Numbered from the stretch's first letter, positions 24,988 through 35,338 are shown. The stretch: 64,000 nucleotides of DNA from Prevotella sp. MA2016 (GCF_000619825.1 NZ_JHUW01000009.1:62001-126000), one strand, 5' to 3'. The notes: generated by a model from the sequence alone, not told the origin. Made by a program: numbers and translations.

Positions 24988-27130
24988 GATGCTCATGGTC
25001 TTGCTGACAGCATGCTCTAAGCCAGACCATGTCTACAAAATAGGTGTATCGCAATGTTCAATAGGCTACTGGCGCTCAAAGGTGAACAATGAGATGCTGG
25101 CTGCACAGCACCTCTTCGACCAGGACGTGAAAGTGGAAATCGTAGACTGCTACGACCAGTCGGACGACCAGATACGACAGATAGATAGTCTGGTGACCAG
25201 CGGTATTGACCTGCTGGTAGTAGCCCCCAACGACTATAAGATAGCCCCAGCTCTGAAGCGTGCTAAGGACAAGGGCATCCCCATAGTGCTCTTCGATCGC
25301 ATGGTGGAGAGCAACGACTACACAGCCTTTATTGGCGGCAGCAATGTGGCCATAGGCGAGATGGCAGCAAACTATGCTGTACAGCTGGCGGCTGAATCGG
25401 AGGGGCACAACGTACTGGAGATTGCCGCCCTGCAAAACACATCGCCAGCACGCGAGCGCCACCAAGGTTTTGAGCGTGTAATGAAGCAGCACCAAGACGC
25501 GAACTATCACTACGTCATAGGCAACTGGGACGACAACGACACTCATGACATTCTGAAGAAAGAAATAGAAGCAGGCCGTATACCCGATGTAGTATTCTGC
25601 CACAGCGATTTCATGGCTCTGGGTGCCCACCGCGCTACCGTTGAGGCACGACTTGAAAACAAGATTAAGGTGATAGGCGTTGACGGACTGCCCATCGAAG
25701 GCATAAAATATGTGCAGAAAGGCTGGCTGGCCGGCACCTGCGTCTACCCCACCCACGGTGAAGAAATCGTGCGGCTAGCTCTCGACATCCTGAACAGGAA
25801 ACCTTACGAACGTATCAACTACCTGAACAGTCTGATAATCACGCCCCAAAATGTGGACATGATATCCCGCTATGCCACAGAGTTGATGCACCAGAACGAA
25901 GACCTGGTGGTGATACAAGAGAAACTAGACAACTACTTCGGGCTCTACCATGTGCAGAGCAAGATTATCTGGGCCAGCGTGTTTGCCATCGTGCTGCTGG
26001 TGGTGGCCATCGCGATTACATGGCTTGCAGTAAAGCAGATACGTAAGGCACATCGCAAACAGAAAGCGCTCAACAAGGAACAGACACAATTCTATACCAA
26101 TGCCAGCCACCAGCTGAAGACACCATTGACGCTCATCACAGGGCCACTGAAACAGTTGTTGAAGCGAAACACGCTCAAAGACAGCGATAAAGAACTGCTG
26201 GAGATAGTTGACCGCAATGTTTCGCAACTGGAGTCGCTGGTGTCGGATGTACTAAACTTCCGACGTGAAGTTCAAAACACCGTCAGCGATAATAGTGTGC
26301 CCGACGAAAAGAGCCTGGCGGGATCGAAAGACATTGTCCACGAATCGCATCTCAACATGCTGAATCAGACAGATGCCGAAGAACTGCCCAATATACTGAT
26401 TGTGGAGGACAACGATGACATGCGCCGCTATCTGCGCACGCTGCTAGCCGAGAGATTCTACGTGTTGGAGGCCAGCGACGGACTGAGCGGACTCAAACTG
26501 GCCCGTGAGAGCGTGCCCGACCTAATAGTAAGCGACGTGATGATGCCAGTGATGGACGGTCTGCAACTCTGTAAACAGCTGAAAGAAGATTTAATCACCA
26601 GCCACATACCAGTAATCCTGCTGACGGCCCGCAGCGAAGAGCACCAACAGATGGAAGGCTATGAGAGTGGTGCTGATGCCTACCTCACCAAGCCCTTCAG
26701 CGCCGAGTTGCTGGTGAGCCGCATCTACAATCTGCTGTCATCGAGAAGAAAACTGCGCAACCTGTTTGACGACAAACTAGAGAAAGCGCCAGCAGATGTA
26801 AAGCTGACAACACAGGACAAACTGTTTATGAACCAACTGAAGGAAGCCATCAACCAGAGCATGGCCAATCCCAACCTAAAGATGGACGAGCTGGGCGAGC
26901 AGTTGGGCATCAGTCGTGTGCAGCTGTACCGCAAGGTGAAGACACTGACAGGCCTCTCACCAGTAGAACTGCTACGACAGATGCGACTACAGAAAGGCAA
27001 GATACTACTGAACACCACAACCAAGACAGTAGCTGAAATAGCATACGAGGTAGGTTTCAGTTCGTCGAGCTACTTCTCGAATTGTTTCAAGAAGCAGTTC
27101 GGCAAATTGCCGATGGAATTAAGAGAATAG
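24965..27130 (+). CDS. Hybrid two-component regulator lacking the kinase ATPase domain
   Basis: 721 residues. Lipobox-like LLTAC (Cys17); periplasmic sugar-binding domain ~22-305 (YKIGVSQCSIGYW, LLVVAPNDYKIAPAL, FCHSDFMALGAHRA); membrane helix ~334-355; HisKA dimerisation domain ~372-435 with phospho-acceptor H382 in SHQLKTPLTL; linker ~436-473; receiver ~475-590 with D481-D482 region, D524 in SDVMMPVMDG, T554 and K576; AraC domain ~620-721. The HATPase_c domain (N, G1, F and G2 boxes) expected between HisKA and receiver is missing without any frameshift. Homologous in its sensor half to the 511-residue regulator at 15167. BT1754-type fructose sensing is the likely role. Confidence 0.9.
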   Translation: MKKITAFLMLMVLLTACSKPDHVYKIGVSQCSIGYWRSKVNNEMLAAQHLFDQDVKVEIVDCYDQSDDQIRQIDSLVTSGIDLLVVAPNDYKIAPALKRAKDKGIPIVLFDRMVESNDYTAFIGGSNVAIGEMAANYAVQLAAESEGHNVLEIAALQNTSPARERHQGFERVMKQHQDANYHYVIGNWDDNDTHDILKKEIEAGRIPDVVFCHSDFMALGAHRATVEARLENKIKVIGVDGLPIEGIKYVQKGWLAGTCVYPTHGEEIVRLALDILNRKPYERINYLNSLIITPQNVDMISRYATELMHQNEDLVVIQEKLDNYFGLYHVQSKIIWASVFAIVLLVVAIAITWLAVKQIRKAHRKQKALNKEQTQFYTNASHQLKTPLTLITGPLKQLLKRNTLKDSDKELLEIVDRNVSQLESLVSDVLNFRREVQNTVSDNSVPDEKSLAGSKDIVHESHLNMLNQTDAEELPNILIVEDNDDMRRYLRTLLAERFYVLEASDGLSGLKLARESVPDLIVSDVMMPVMDGLQLCKQLKEDLITSHIPVILLTARSEEHQQMEGYESGADAYLTKPFSAELLVSRIYNLLSSRRKLRNLFDDKLEKAPADVKLTTQDKLFMNQLKEAINQSMANPNLKMDELGEQLGISRVQLYRKVKTLTGLSPVELLRQMRLQKGKILLNTTTKTVAEIAYEVGFSSSSYFSNCFKKQFGKLPMELRE

Positions 27131-27187
27131 CCTAAAATACACTTGAAAACGCAACGATAACAAATATTATAAAAAGCATCGCAATAT

Positions 27188-27261
27188 TGATACATGCAAC
27201 ATTTTTTATGGCGGTTTGAACGTTTTTTTAAAGGTTCAAGCCGCTTTTGTTAGTACTTTTG
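27188..27261 (+). promoter_or_regulatory. Fructan-locus operator/promoter, divergent copy 4 (before second susC)
   Basis: TGATACATGCAACATTT starts at 27188, exactly 66 bp before the -7 box, as TGTTACATTGAAC does in copy 1. The proximal half-site TGAACG starts at 27217, 37 bp before the -7 box TACTTTTG (27254-27261), as in the other copies. The AATAATCGTTCATT block is not conserved here. The proximal half-site is also one arm of an 11-bp inverted repeat (GCGGTTTGAAC / GTTCAAGCCGC, 27211-27244). Confidence 0.6.
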
Positions 27262-27311
27262 CGACAAATATTTTAATTCACAGAGTACTAACCAAATTTA
27301 AACGATCAACA

Positions 27312-30300
27312 ATGGAACAACTAAAGAAAATGTTTCTGAGTTTAGTTTTCATCTTTACGAGTACACTTATGTACGCGCAAAGTGAGATTCGTGGTACGGT
27401 GGTTGACGCTACAGGCGAACCAATCATTGGTGCCACAGTGATGGAGAAAGGGACTTCGAATGGTACGATTACCGATTTTGATGGTAACTTTAGTGTAAAG
27501 GTGATTGAGGGTGCCCCCCTCGTATTCTCGTACATTGGTTTTGAGACACAGGAGCATCCCGCCAAGAATGGCATGAAGGTTACACTGAAAGACAATGCCA
27601 AGGAACTGGCAGAGGTGGTAGTAACCGGTTACCAGACCCAGCGTAAGGCCGATCTGACTGGTTCGGTATCAGTAGTAGAGACCAAGGACCTCAAGACCTC
27701 GTCGGACACCGACCCCATGCGAGCACTGCAGGGTAAGGTGCCAGGTATGACCATCACCAGCAATGGTTCACCTGTAGGTGCAGGTACCGTACGTATCCGT
27801 GGTATTGGTTCGTTCAACTCATCACAGGACCCACTCTTCGTTATCGACGGTGTGCCCACAACGACCAATCTGAACACCCTGAACATGAACGACATCGAGT
27901 CGATGCAGGTCTTGAAGGATGCTGCCTCGGCCTCTATCTATGGTAGCCGCGCTGCCAATGGTGTGATCATCATCACAACCCGTAGCGGTAAGAAGGGCGA
28001 CAAAGTAAAAGTTGACTTCTCGGCCAACCTGACAGCACAGTTCTACAATAAGCAGAGCATGATGAAACTGTCGAATACTGCCGAATATGCTACTGCTATG
28101 GCTCAGGCAGCCATGAACGACGGACTGAATCCTGAGGCTTATGCCAACAACTACGGTCTGACACTGCATGCCGGTAGCGGCACACCAATCTCGGCTTACA
28201 ACCCCGCCACAGGACAGATGGAGAGTTTCACCGTGAACGGTTTGTACGACGGATTTATGAACGCTAAGAGAACCATGCGTTTCAGCAATACCGACTGGTT
28301 GAAGGAGATTTCGCGCACCGGTTTCTCACAGAACTACGACCTTTCTATCTCGAACGCTACCGAGAAGTCGTCGGCACTGTTCTCATTCGGATACAAGAAA
28401 AACATGGGTATTTTGAAATACACTGATTTTGAGAGTTTCTCAGCCCGTATCAACACCAGCTTCAAGCTCAACAAATTGGTGACCATCGGTGAGAATGCTA
28501 CGGTCACATATTCTAACCAGGTTGACTGTCAGCCTCTGGAGAATGCCTTGAAGATGTCGCCAACACTGCCTGTTTATGAAGAGGACGGTGTAACATTCTC
28601 GGGACCAGTAGGTGGTATGAGCGACCGTCAGAACCCACTTCGTGAGTTGTATCACAACCGCGACAACCGCCTGAAGATGTGGCGTATCTTTGGCAACGCC
28701 TACGTCAACGTGGAGCCTATCAAGGGACTGCTGTTACGTTCTAACTTCGGTCTCGACCTCTGGTCGGAGAATATCCACAGCGTAACATACACCTGGCACT
28801 CTGACGTGGTAAACAACTCTACCCCATCAGCCAACATGGGTGCTAAGACATCGGTTAAGTGGACCTGGTCGAACACTGCCAACTATAACTTCACACTTGG
28901 TACCGACCATTCGTTCATCGTACTGGGTGGTATGGAGCTCCACAGAGATATCAATGACTGGTCGAATGCCTACGCACAGATGTTTGCCATTGAGAACTAC
29001 GACTATATGTATCCCGACGCAGCCACCGGTACACAGCGTGCAACTGGTATGCAGGAGGGCTACAATCTGGTATCATTCTTCGGCAAGCTCGATTATAACT
29101 TCAAGGATCTGGTACTGGCTTCGTTCACTATCCGTCATGACGGTTCAAGCCGCTTTGGTGAGAACAACCGCTACGGTACCTTCCCTGCTGCCACACTCGG
29201 TTATCGTATCTCACAGCACTTGAAACAGAGTTGGATTGACGATCTGAAGATTCGTGCATCATGGGGACAGACTGGTAACCAGGCTATCTCGAACTATGCA
29301 CGCTACGGTCTTTATGCTGCTACCTACGGTGGTGGACGTAACGAATCGACTGCCTACGACCTGAATCTGGCCGGCAGCGGCATCTTCCCTTCAGGATTCC
29401 GTGCCACACAGGCCCAGAACAACAACCTGAAATGGGAGACTACCGAGCAGTGGAACGCTGGTCTCGACTTCCGTTTCTTCGGCAGCTCACTCTATGGTAC
29501 ATTCGATACCTATATTAAAAAGGTGAAAGATATGCTGATCAACCCTGCCTATCTGGGTTCGATGGGTGAAGGTGGAGCCAGCTGGCTGAACGGACCAAGT
29601 CTGCAGAACTGGGGTATGGAGTTGGCACTCGGCTACCGTCATACGACACAATACGGTTTGCAGTACAATATCAATGGAAACATCGATTTCTACCGTTCAA
29701 AGGTGACCTATCTGCCTGAGACCACTACCGGTTCATATGTTCACACAGCCAAGCAGAACCTGGTAGAATCAAAGAAGCCTTACGGCTCTATCGTAGGTTA
29801 CGTTGTTGACGGATTATTCCAGAACCGTGAAGAGGTTATCGCAAGCGGTCAGGACAATGCCCGTGTAGGTGGTTTGAAGTATGCCGACCTGGATGGTAAC
29901 GGTGTTATCAACGAACAGGACCAGACATGGATCTTCAATCCAGTACCCAACTACTCTTGGGGTTTGAATGTTGACCTGAGCTATAAGAACTTTGACTTCA
30001 ATATGTTCTGGCAGGGCGTTGCTGGTCAGGATGTTTATAACGACCAGAAATTCCAGACCGACTTCTACAGTCTGACAGACGCTGGCTCAAACAAGGGTAA
30101 CCGTATGCTGAAAGCATGGACTACTGCTAACACCAGCAGCACCATCCCAGCCTTGACAACCAACAACACTGGTAATGAGAACCGCACCTCGACCTACTTT
30201 GTAGAGAATGGTTCTTACGCCAAATTACGTCAGGTACAGTTGGGTTACAATCTGCCAAAGAGTTTTATCAACAAGCTGAACATGTCGAGCGCTCGTGTAT

Positions 30301-30425
30301 ATGTTTCAGGTCATAACCTGCTGACTATCAAGAGCAGCTCACTGACCTGTTCAGATCCAGAGAACCCACGCTGGATGTATCCTAACAGTACCAGCATCTC
30401 ACTTGGACTCCAGGCAAGCTTCTAA
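27312..30425 (+). CDS. SusC-like TonB-dependent transporter, fructan locus unit 2
   Basis: 1037 residues from the ATG at 27312; an upstream in-frame ATG-like start at 27216 lies before the promoter and is rejected. Signal peptide ends LMYAQ; regulatory-like domain ~25-112, plug ~118-235 (MRALQGKVPGMTI, VRIRGIGSFNSSQDPLFVIDGVPT, LKDAASASIYGSRAANGVI), then the barrel ending SLGLQASF. The N-terminal third is very close to the unit 1 SusC, while the barrel is more divergent, suggesting a duplicated transporter with a different fructan size or linkage preference. It is preceded by the operator copy at 27188. Confidence 0.95.
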   Translation: MEQLKKMFLSLVFIFTSTLMYAQSEIRGTVVDATGEPIIGATVMEKGTSNGTITDFDGNFSVKVIEGAPLVFSYIGFETQEHPAKNGMKVTLKDNAKELAEVVVTGYQTQRKADLTGSVSVVETKDLKTSSDTDPMRALQGKVPGMTITSNGSPVGAGTVRIRGIGSFNSSQDPLFVIDGVPTTTNLNTLNMNDIESMQVLKDAASASIYGSRAANGVIIITTRSGKKGDKVKVDFSANLTAQFYNKQSMMKLSNTAEYATAMAQAAMNDGLNPEAYANNYGLTLHAGSGTPISAYNPATGQMESFTVNGLYDGFMNAKRTMRFSNTDWLKEISRTGFSQNYDLSISNATEKSSALFSFGYKKNMGILKYTDFESFSARINTSFKLNKLVTIGENATVTYSNQVDCQPLENALKMSPTLPVYEEDGVTFSGPVGGMSDRQNPLRELYHNRDNRLKMWRIFGNAYVNVEPIKGLLLRSNFGLDLWSENIHSVTYTWHSDVVNNSTPSANMGAKTSVKWTWSNTANYNFTLGTDHSFIVLGGMELHRDINDWSNAYAQMFAIENYDYMYPDAATGTQRATGMQEGYNLVSFFGKLDYNFKDLVLASFTIRHDGSSRFGENNRYGTFPAATLGYRISQHLKQSWIDDLKIRASWGQTGNQAISNYARYGLYAATYGGGRNESTAYDLNLAGSGIFPSGFRATQAQNNNLKWETTEQWNAGLDFRFFGSSLYGTFDTYIKKVKDMLINPAYLGSMGEGGASWLNGPSLQNWGMELALGYRHTTQYGLQYNINGNIDFYRSKVTYLPETTTGSYVHTAKQNLVESKKPYGSIVGYVVDGLFQNREEVIASGQDNARVGGLKYADLDGNGVINEQDQTWIFNPVPNYSWGLNVDLSYKNFDFNMFWQGVAGQDVYNDQKFQTDFYSLTDAGSNKGNRMLKAWTTANTSSTIPALTTNNTGNENRTSTYFVENGSYAKLRQVQLGYNLPKSFINKLNMSSARVYVSGHNLLTIKSSSLTCSDPENPRWMYPNSTSISLGLQASF

Positions 30426-30484
30426 GGATTGAAGAACTGAAGGATTAAAGAATTGAAGGATTAAAGAATTGAAGGATTAAAGTT
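30426..30484. repeat. Tandem 16-nt spacer repeat between susC and susD of unit 2
   Basis: Roughly three copies of GAATTGAAGGATTAAA fill the gap between the susC stop and the susD start. Similar quasi-periodic spacers of other sequence occur at several gene junctions in the window. Confidence 0.8.
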
Positions 30485-30502
30485 TTTAATAGCAATACAA
30501 TT

Positions 30503-32239
30503 ATGAAGACAATATATCAAGCAATCTGCGCAGGTCTGATCGTTTGCGGTACGCTCACATCGTGCAACGATTTCATCGACGTAACTCCAAAGGGTGTTAT
30601 CAATGAAGACATTGCCATGAGTCAGCCCGAAGAGATGGTGACTGCTGCTTACGCCAAATTGGGCGACGACTGGTACACCTATCCGTTTAACCTCTGGCCT
30701 TATGGCGACGTATCATCAGACGATGCCATGAAAGGCGGTTCGGGTACTACAGATACAAACTACCACCCAGTAGAGGTATGGTCAACCCTGACAGCTTCTA
30801 CGCCCGATCATATGGACGAATTGTGGTATCACTTCTACTGCTCCATCAGCCGTTGTAACCGTGCATTGGTATCACTGGCCAACAGTACGACTATGGACGA
30901 ACAAACAAAGGCCATCCGCGAAGGCGAGGTTCGTTTCCTCCGTGCCCACTTCTATTTCAAACTGGTGCAGCTTTGGAATCAGGTGCCCTGGATTGACGAA
31001 GAGGTTTACAAGGTTCACTCTGAGGAGCAGACACGTAACGATGAGTTCTCGCACGAGGAATTGATGCAGAAGATTGTAGCCGACTTCAAAGCTGCCTATG
31101 ATGTACTGCCAGTACAACAGGCACAAGGAGGACGCGCCAACAAGATTGCTGCTGCTGCCTACCTGGCCAAATGTTACCTGACGATGGCATGGGGCGATGG
31201 TTACGAGGCCAATACAGGCACAAGCCATATCAACAGTCAGTATATGCAGGAAGTGCTGAAATATACACAGGAGGTTGCCAACTCACAGTATGGCTATCTG
31301 GAGGACTTCGGCGATATCTTCCTGCCTGAGTACAAGAATTCAAAAGAGAGCATCTTCGCTGTCCAGCATTCTGACTATCAGGACGACAACACCCTGTATG
31401 GACGCGCCAACTGGAGTAACATGCTGAATGGCTGCTGGGGTATCTGGTCGTGCGGTTGGGACTTCCACAAGCCCACACAGAACCTGGTGAACGCATTCAA
31501 GACCAAGGACGGTCTGCCCATGTTTGATAATTATAACGATCAGATCGACTATCCTATCAACGGTGTGCCAACAGCCCAGAAGTGGGATCCACGTTTGTTC
31601 CACACAGTAGGTATGCCTACATTCCCATACAAATACGAGGCTCAGTACACCATGACTACCGACAACTCTCGTACACCAAACACCTATGGCTACTATGCCT
31701 CTCTGAAGGAAGTGCCACAGCGTTCTAAGGGAGAGACATTCGACAACCCATGGCAAGCATTCGCCATGAACGACTATGTACTGCGCTATACCGACGTGAT
31801 GCTGATGCGTGCAGAGGCACTGATTGAAACAGGCTCACTGGAAGAGGCTCGTACCATCATAAACAATATCCGTCAGCGTGCTAAGAATTCTGTAGCCAAG
31901 CACATTGCCTACGCTGCCGACCAGTGCGAGATTGCCCTCTATCCCACCTCGTATTTCCAAGATAAGGAGACTGCCCGTAAGTGTCTGCAGTGGGAGCGCC
32001 GCTTGGAGATGGCCATGGAGAGCAACCGCTTCTTCGACCTGCGCCGCTGGGGTATCGCCTCGAAGACACTGAATGCATTCTTTGAGACTGAGAAGGACGT
32101 GGTTTACGGTAAACAGACATACGCACAGTACTATAAGGATGCGCACTTCACACCTGGTAAGAACGAGTACTTCCCACTGCCTTACATCCAGCTGTACTAC
32201 GTACCTGGTCTTTACACTCAGAACAAGGGATACAATTAA
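30503..32239 (+). CDS. SusD-like glycan-binding lipoprotein, unit 2
   Basis: 578 residues. Signal MKTIYQAICAGLIVCGTLTSC with Cys at ~21 then NDFIDVTPKG, a common SusD opening. Helical SusD core (FLRAHFYFKLVQLWNQVPWI, YTDVMLMRAEALIETGSLEEA) and C-terminal RRLEMAMESNRFFDLRRWGIA. Partner of the SusC immediately upstream. Compared with the unit 1 SusD the overall plan is the same but many surface loops differ, as expected for different ligand preference. Confidence 0.95.
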   Translation: MKTIYQAICAGLIVCGTLTSCNDFIDVTPKGVINEDIAMSQPEEMVTAAYAKLGDDWYTYPFNLWPYGDVSSDDAMKGGSGTTDTNYHPVEVWSTLTASTPDHMDELWYHFYCSISRCNRALVSLANSTTMDEQTKAIREGEVRFLRAHFYFKLVQLWNQVPWIDEEVYKVHSEEQTRNDEFSHEELMQKIVADFKAAYDVLPVQQAQGGRANKIAAAAYLAKCYLTMAWGDGYEANTGTSHINSQYMQEVLKYTQEVANSQYGYLEDFGDIFLPEYKNSKESIFAVQHSDYQDDNTLYGRANWSNMLNGCWGIWSCGWDFHKPTQNLVNAFKTKDGLPMFDNYNDQIDYPINGVPTAQKWDPRLFHTVGMPTFPYKYEAQYTMTTDNSRTPNTYGYYASLKEVPQRSKGETFDNPWQAFAMNDYVLRYTDVMLMRAEALIETGSLEEARTIINNIRQRAKNSVAKHIAYAADQCEIALYPTSYFQDKETARKCLQWERRLEMAMESNRFFDLRRWGIASKTLNAFFETEKDVVYGKQTYAQYYKDAHFTPGKNEYFPLPYIQLYYVPGLYTQNKGYN

Positions 32240-32287
32240 AGAATTGACAATGGATAATTGATAATTAAGAACTATAATTATAACGTT

Positions 32288-33784
32288 ATGAAAAAGCTAT
32301 CATTCATTATAATGGCGATGTTTGCCTTAGTCCTGACCGCTTGTCAGGACAAGGACATCGACCGCGAGGCTATGAAGCTCAGCGCTCCTGATGCATCACA
32401 GATTACTGGACAGCTGTCGGGCGACGACTATATCTGGTCATGGCCTGCCCAAAATGCCCAGATGCGTGTTTCTATCTATCGCAACGGTACTATCTCATCT
32501 TCAGAGACCGTTAGCGGTAATACCTTTACACATCATGGAGTGCCCACCAATGTGGCTTTCGAGTATGTGTTTAAGCTCACCGACGGCACCAACACATCAA
32601 CAGGTGTTGTCAAGAACTACATCCGTGAAGGTGCTACCAGCATCAGCGGTTTGCAGATGAGTCAGCTTGACAAGGATGGCGGCTATGATGCAAAGGTGGA
32701 GTGGAACAAGGCTGCTGATGCCACAAGCATCCTGCTGACAGCCACCAACGGTGTAAGAACCATCAACGAGACTCTCGCCGGCTCAGCCACATCATATCTC
32801 ATCAAGGACGTAGAGACTGGTGAGGAATGGGAGGTAACACTGGTGGCCCAGAATGAGAAGGGCGCATCACTCTCTACCAAGGCGTCGCTCCGCATCGGTA
32901 AGACTGCCATCGGATTCCTGAGCATCTACAACACACCAGAGGAGTTGGTTGAGAATGGCGACGATGATGAGGCTTCAGCATGGCTCTGGTTGCACGAGAC
33001 ATACCCAACAGCTCAGTTCGTACCTTTCAAGGACATCACTTCAATAGATGTTATCGATCCATTCCGCGTACTGTTCTGGATGCGCGACCTGGAAGGTGTT
33101 GGCGAAAGCGAAGTATTTGCCATGCCAGAGGTGGTAGAGGCTGCCACGCCATTCATCCAGCAGTGGTATAAGGATGGTGGAAGCATGCTGCTGTGGAGCC
33201 ACGCTACGGTATATGCCGGACATCTGGGACGTATTAATCTGGATGAGTGGAAGAGTAACGATCGCACCATCGGCACCGGTTTCGGCGGCATCAACAACGA
33301 TGTCTGGAAGATGGCTGTTGAGCTGAATCCTGACCACAAGTTCAAGAAAGACCACTCATCTCATCCTATCTACAAGGGACTTGAGGTAGAGACCACACCT
33401 GACACGAAGCTGATAGCCTTCAAGGGTCCAGGTTGGACTGAGGACCACAACTGTCTGGTATTCAACCTGCCTAGTCTGTGGACTGGCATCGGCAACCAGG
33501 AAGAGGCCTGCTACACACAGTGCACACAGACCTTTGGTATCTATCCTCTCGGCACATGGGACAGCCAGATATGGTGGGTTAGTCAGATGAACGTATGGGA
33601 GGCCCAGCAGGGTAACACCGAGTTCAAGGGCACACTGCTCTGTATCGGCAACGGCGGCTGCGAGTTCTCGATGAAGAACGCCGATGGCACACCAGACAAG
33701 AGTGCACATCCTAAGAACAACATCTATCAGGAGAATGTACTCACACTGGCTAAGAACTCTCTGGAATATTTGAAGACAAGATAA
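32288..33784 (+). CDS. Surface glycan-binding-type lipoprotein (DUF4960-like), unit 2
   Basis: 498 residues from the ATG at 32288 (an upstream in-frame start at 32258 lies in the AT-rich spacer). Lipobox LTAC at Cys19, then QDKDID. Two fibronectin/Ig-like domains (~35-215; YIWSWPAQNAQMRVSIY, YDAKVEWNKAADATSILLTA) precede a C-terminal domain (~225-498; GFLSIYNTPEELVENGDDDEA to the end) that matches in plan the C-terminal domain of the protein at 21873. Likely fructan-binding protein of unit 2. Confidence 0.75.
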   Translation: MKKLSFIIMAMFALVLTACQDKDIDREAMKLSAPDASQITGQLSGDDYIWSWPAQNAQMRVSIYRNGTISSSETVSGNTFTHHGVPTNVAFEYVFKLTDGTNTSTGVVKNYIREGATSISGLQMSQLDKDGGYDAKVEWNKAADATSILLTATNGVRTINETLAGSATSYLIKDVETGEEWEVTLVAQNEKGASLSTKASLRIGKTAIGFLSIYNTPEELVENGDDDEASAWLWLHETYPTAQFVPFKDITSIDVIDPFRVLFWMRDLEGVGESEVFAMPEVVEAATPFIQQWYKDGGSMLLWSHATVYAGHLGRINLDEWKSNDRTIGTGFGGINNDVWKMAVELNPDHKFKKDHSSHPIYKGLEVETTPDTKLIAFKGPGWTEDHNCLVFNLPSLWTGIGNQEEACYTQCTQTFGIYPLGTWDSQIWWVSQMNVWEAQQGNTEFKGTLLCIGNGGCEFSMKNADGTPDKSAHPKNNIYQENVLTLAKNSLEYLKTR

Positions 33785-33811
33785 CACCGTTTTACTCTCA
33801 ACGACAAAACG

Positions 33812-35338
33812 ATGCGAATGCTAAAGAACTTATCAATGATGTTGGTAACCGCCCTGATGGCGGTTACCTTCATTGGTTGTTCGAGCGACGATCCGAAGCA
33901 GACACCGGCGCCTCCGACACCACCACCAACCCCCGAGGAACCTGTTACGCCTCCAGCACCTACTGCCGACAGTTATAACGAATTATATCGTCCGCAGATA
34001 CACTTCACGCCAGCCAGAAACTGGATGAACGACCCGAATGGGATGGTATATGCAGATGGCGTCTATCACCTGTTTTATCAGTATAACCCACAAGGTAACA
34101 GCTGGGGAAACATGTCGTGGGGGCATGCCACCAGTACCGACATGATTCACTGGACAGAGCAAGCAGTTGCACTGACCCGCGATGCATTGGGTGACATTTT
34201 TTCTGGCTCAGCAGTCATTGATCATGACAACACCGCTGGTTTCGGCGCAGATGCCATGGTAGCATTCTACACCTCGGCCAGCGAAGCCGGACAACAGCAA
34301 AGCATGGCCTACTCTACTGATGGTGGAAAGAACTTCACACGCTACACTGCCAACCCCATTATCAAGAATAATGACGACAGGCAGCGCGACCCAAAGGTAT
34401 TCTGGCATGCTGACTCCAAACAATGGATTATGTCGCTAGCCAAGGGCTGGAGCAAAGGCATAGAATTCTTCGGCTCTACCGACATGAAGACATGGAACAA
34501 GTTAAGCACGTTTGTTGTTGAACTGCCCGGTCGTCCAGAAATACAATGGGAATGTCCTGATTTGATACAGTTTGGCAACAAGTGGGTGCTCATAGTCAGT
34601 GTAAACCCAGGTGGACCGATATTGGGCTCTGGAACCATGTACTTCGTCGGCCAGTTCGACGGCAAGGAGTTCAAAGCTGACGCCCTTGACTATCCGCTGT
34701 GGCTGGACTATGGTATGGACAACTATGCTGGTGTGACCTGGAGCAACACTGGTAACAGAAAGTTACTGATAGGTTGGATGAACAACTGGAGCTATGCCGG
34801 CGATGTACCTTGCTCGCCTTGGCGTTCGGCCATGACACTGCCTCGCGAGTTAAAACTCACAGAATTTGCAGGCAAGCCATTACTCTGTTGTCCGGTAGTT
34901 AGCGAGATAGATAAGATAGCCAGTCAGTGGCAGGAAGTCAGCACAGAGGCGCTACCTCTTGATACGCAGAAATCGGCCTATCAGCTACGCCTCACCGTGA
35001 ACACGGACAAAAACACCACCATCACGCTGAGCAACAGTAGCGAAGAGAAATTTGTAATCGACATCTACGCAGCAACACGCACGCTGGCAGCCAAGAGATC
35101 GGGTGCTACAGGAAAAACCTTTGGAACATTCTCTATACCATCTATGCAGGCTCCGCTCAATGTTGAAGGCAAGGATGTCATCATAGACCTGTTTGTTGAC
35201 CAATCATCAATAGAGATTCTCACCAAAGACGGTGCTATGTCGATGACAAATCTGGTGTTTCCGAAGTCTATCTACGACCATCTGTTTATCAATGGTAACG
35301 CTTCTGCTCAGTTGCGTAACCTGACAAGAATTTGGTAA
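33812..35338 (+). CDS. GH32 fructanase, surface lipoprotein
   Basis: 508 residues. Lipobox (FIGC, Cys23) followed by SSDDP and a Pro-rich linker (~28-52) holding the enzyme off the surface. GH32 five-bladed propeller with nucleophile D74 in WMNDPNG, D193 in QRDPKVF and acid/base E247 in WECPD, then a C-terminal GH32 beta-sandwich (~345-508; VIIDLFVDQSSIEILTKDG). Hydrolyses beta-2,1 (inulin) or beta-2,6 (levan) fructans; linkage and endo/exo mode cannot be read from sequence. 27 bp after the unit 2 binding protein and last gene before the third operator. Confidence 0.93.
   Translation: MRMLKNLSMMLVTALMAVTFIGCSSDDPKQTPAPPTPPPTPEEPVTPPAPTADSYNELYRPQIHFTPARNWMNDPNGMVYADGVYHLFYQYNPQGNSWGNMSWGHATSTDMIHWTEQAVALTRDALGDIFSGSAVIDHDNTAGFGADAMVAFYTSASEAGQQQSMAYSTDGGKNFTRYTANPIIKNNDDRQRDPKVFWHADSKQWIMSLAKGWSKGIEFFGSTDMKTWNKLSTFVVELPGRPEIQWECPDLIQFGNKWVLIVSVNPGGPILGSGTMYFVGQFDGKEFKADALDYPLWLDYGMDNYAGVTWSNTGNRKLLIGWMNNWSYAGDVPCSPWRSAMTLPRELKLTEFAGKPLLCCPVVSEIDKIASQWQEVSTEALPLDTQKSAYQLRLTVNTDKNTTITLSNSSEEKFVIDIYAATRTLAAKRSGATGKTFGTFSIPSMQAPLNVEGKDVIIDLFVDQSSIEILTKDGAMSMTNLVFPKSIYDHLFINGNASAQLRNLTRIW

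Noticed and set aside
27216..27311. N-terminal extension of the second SusC.
   Set aside because: It runs through the operator half-site and the -7 box; the signal peptide starts at 27312.
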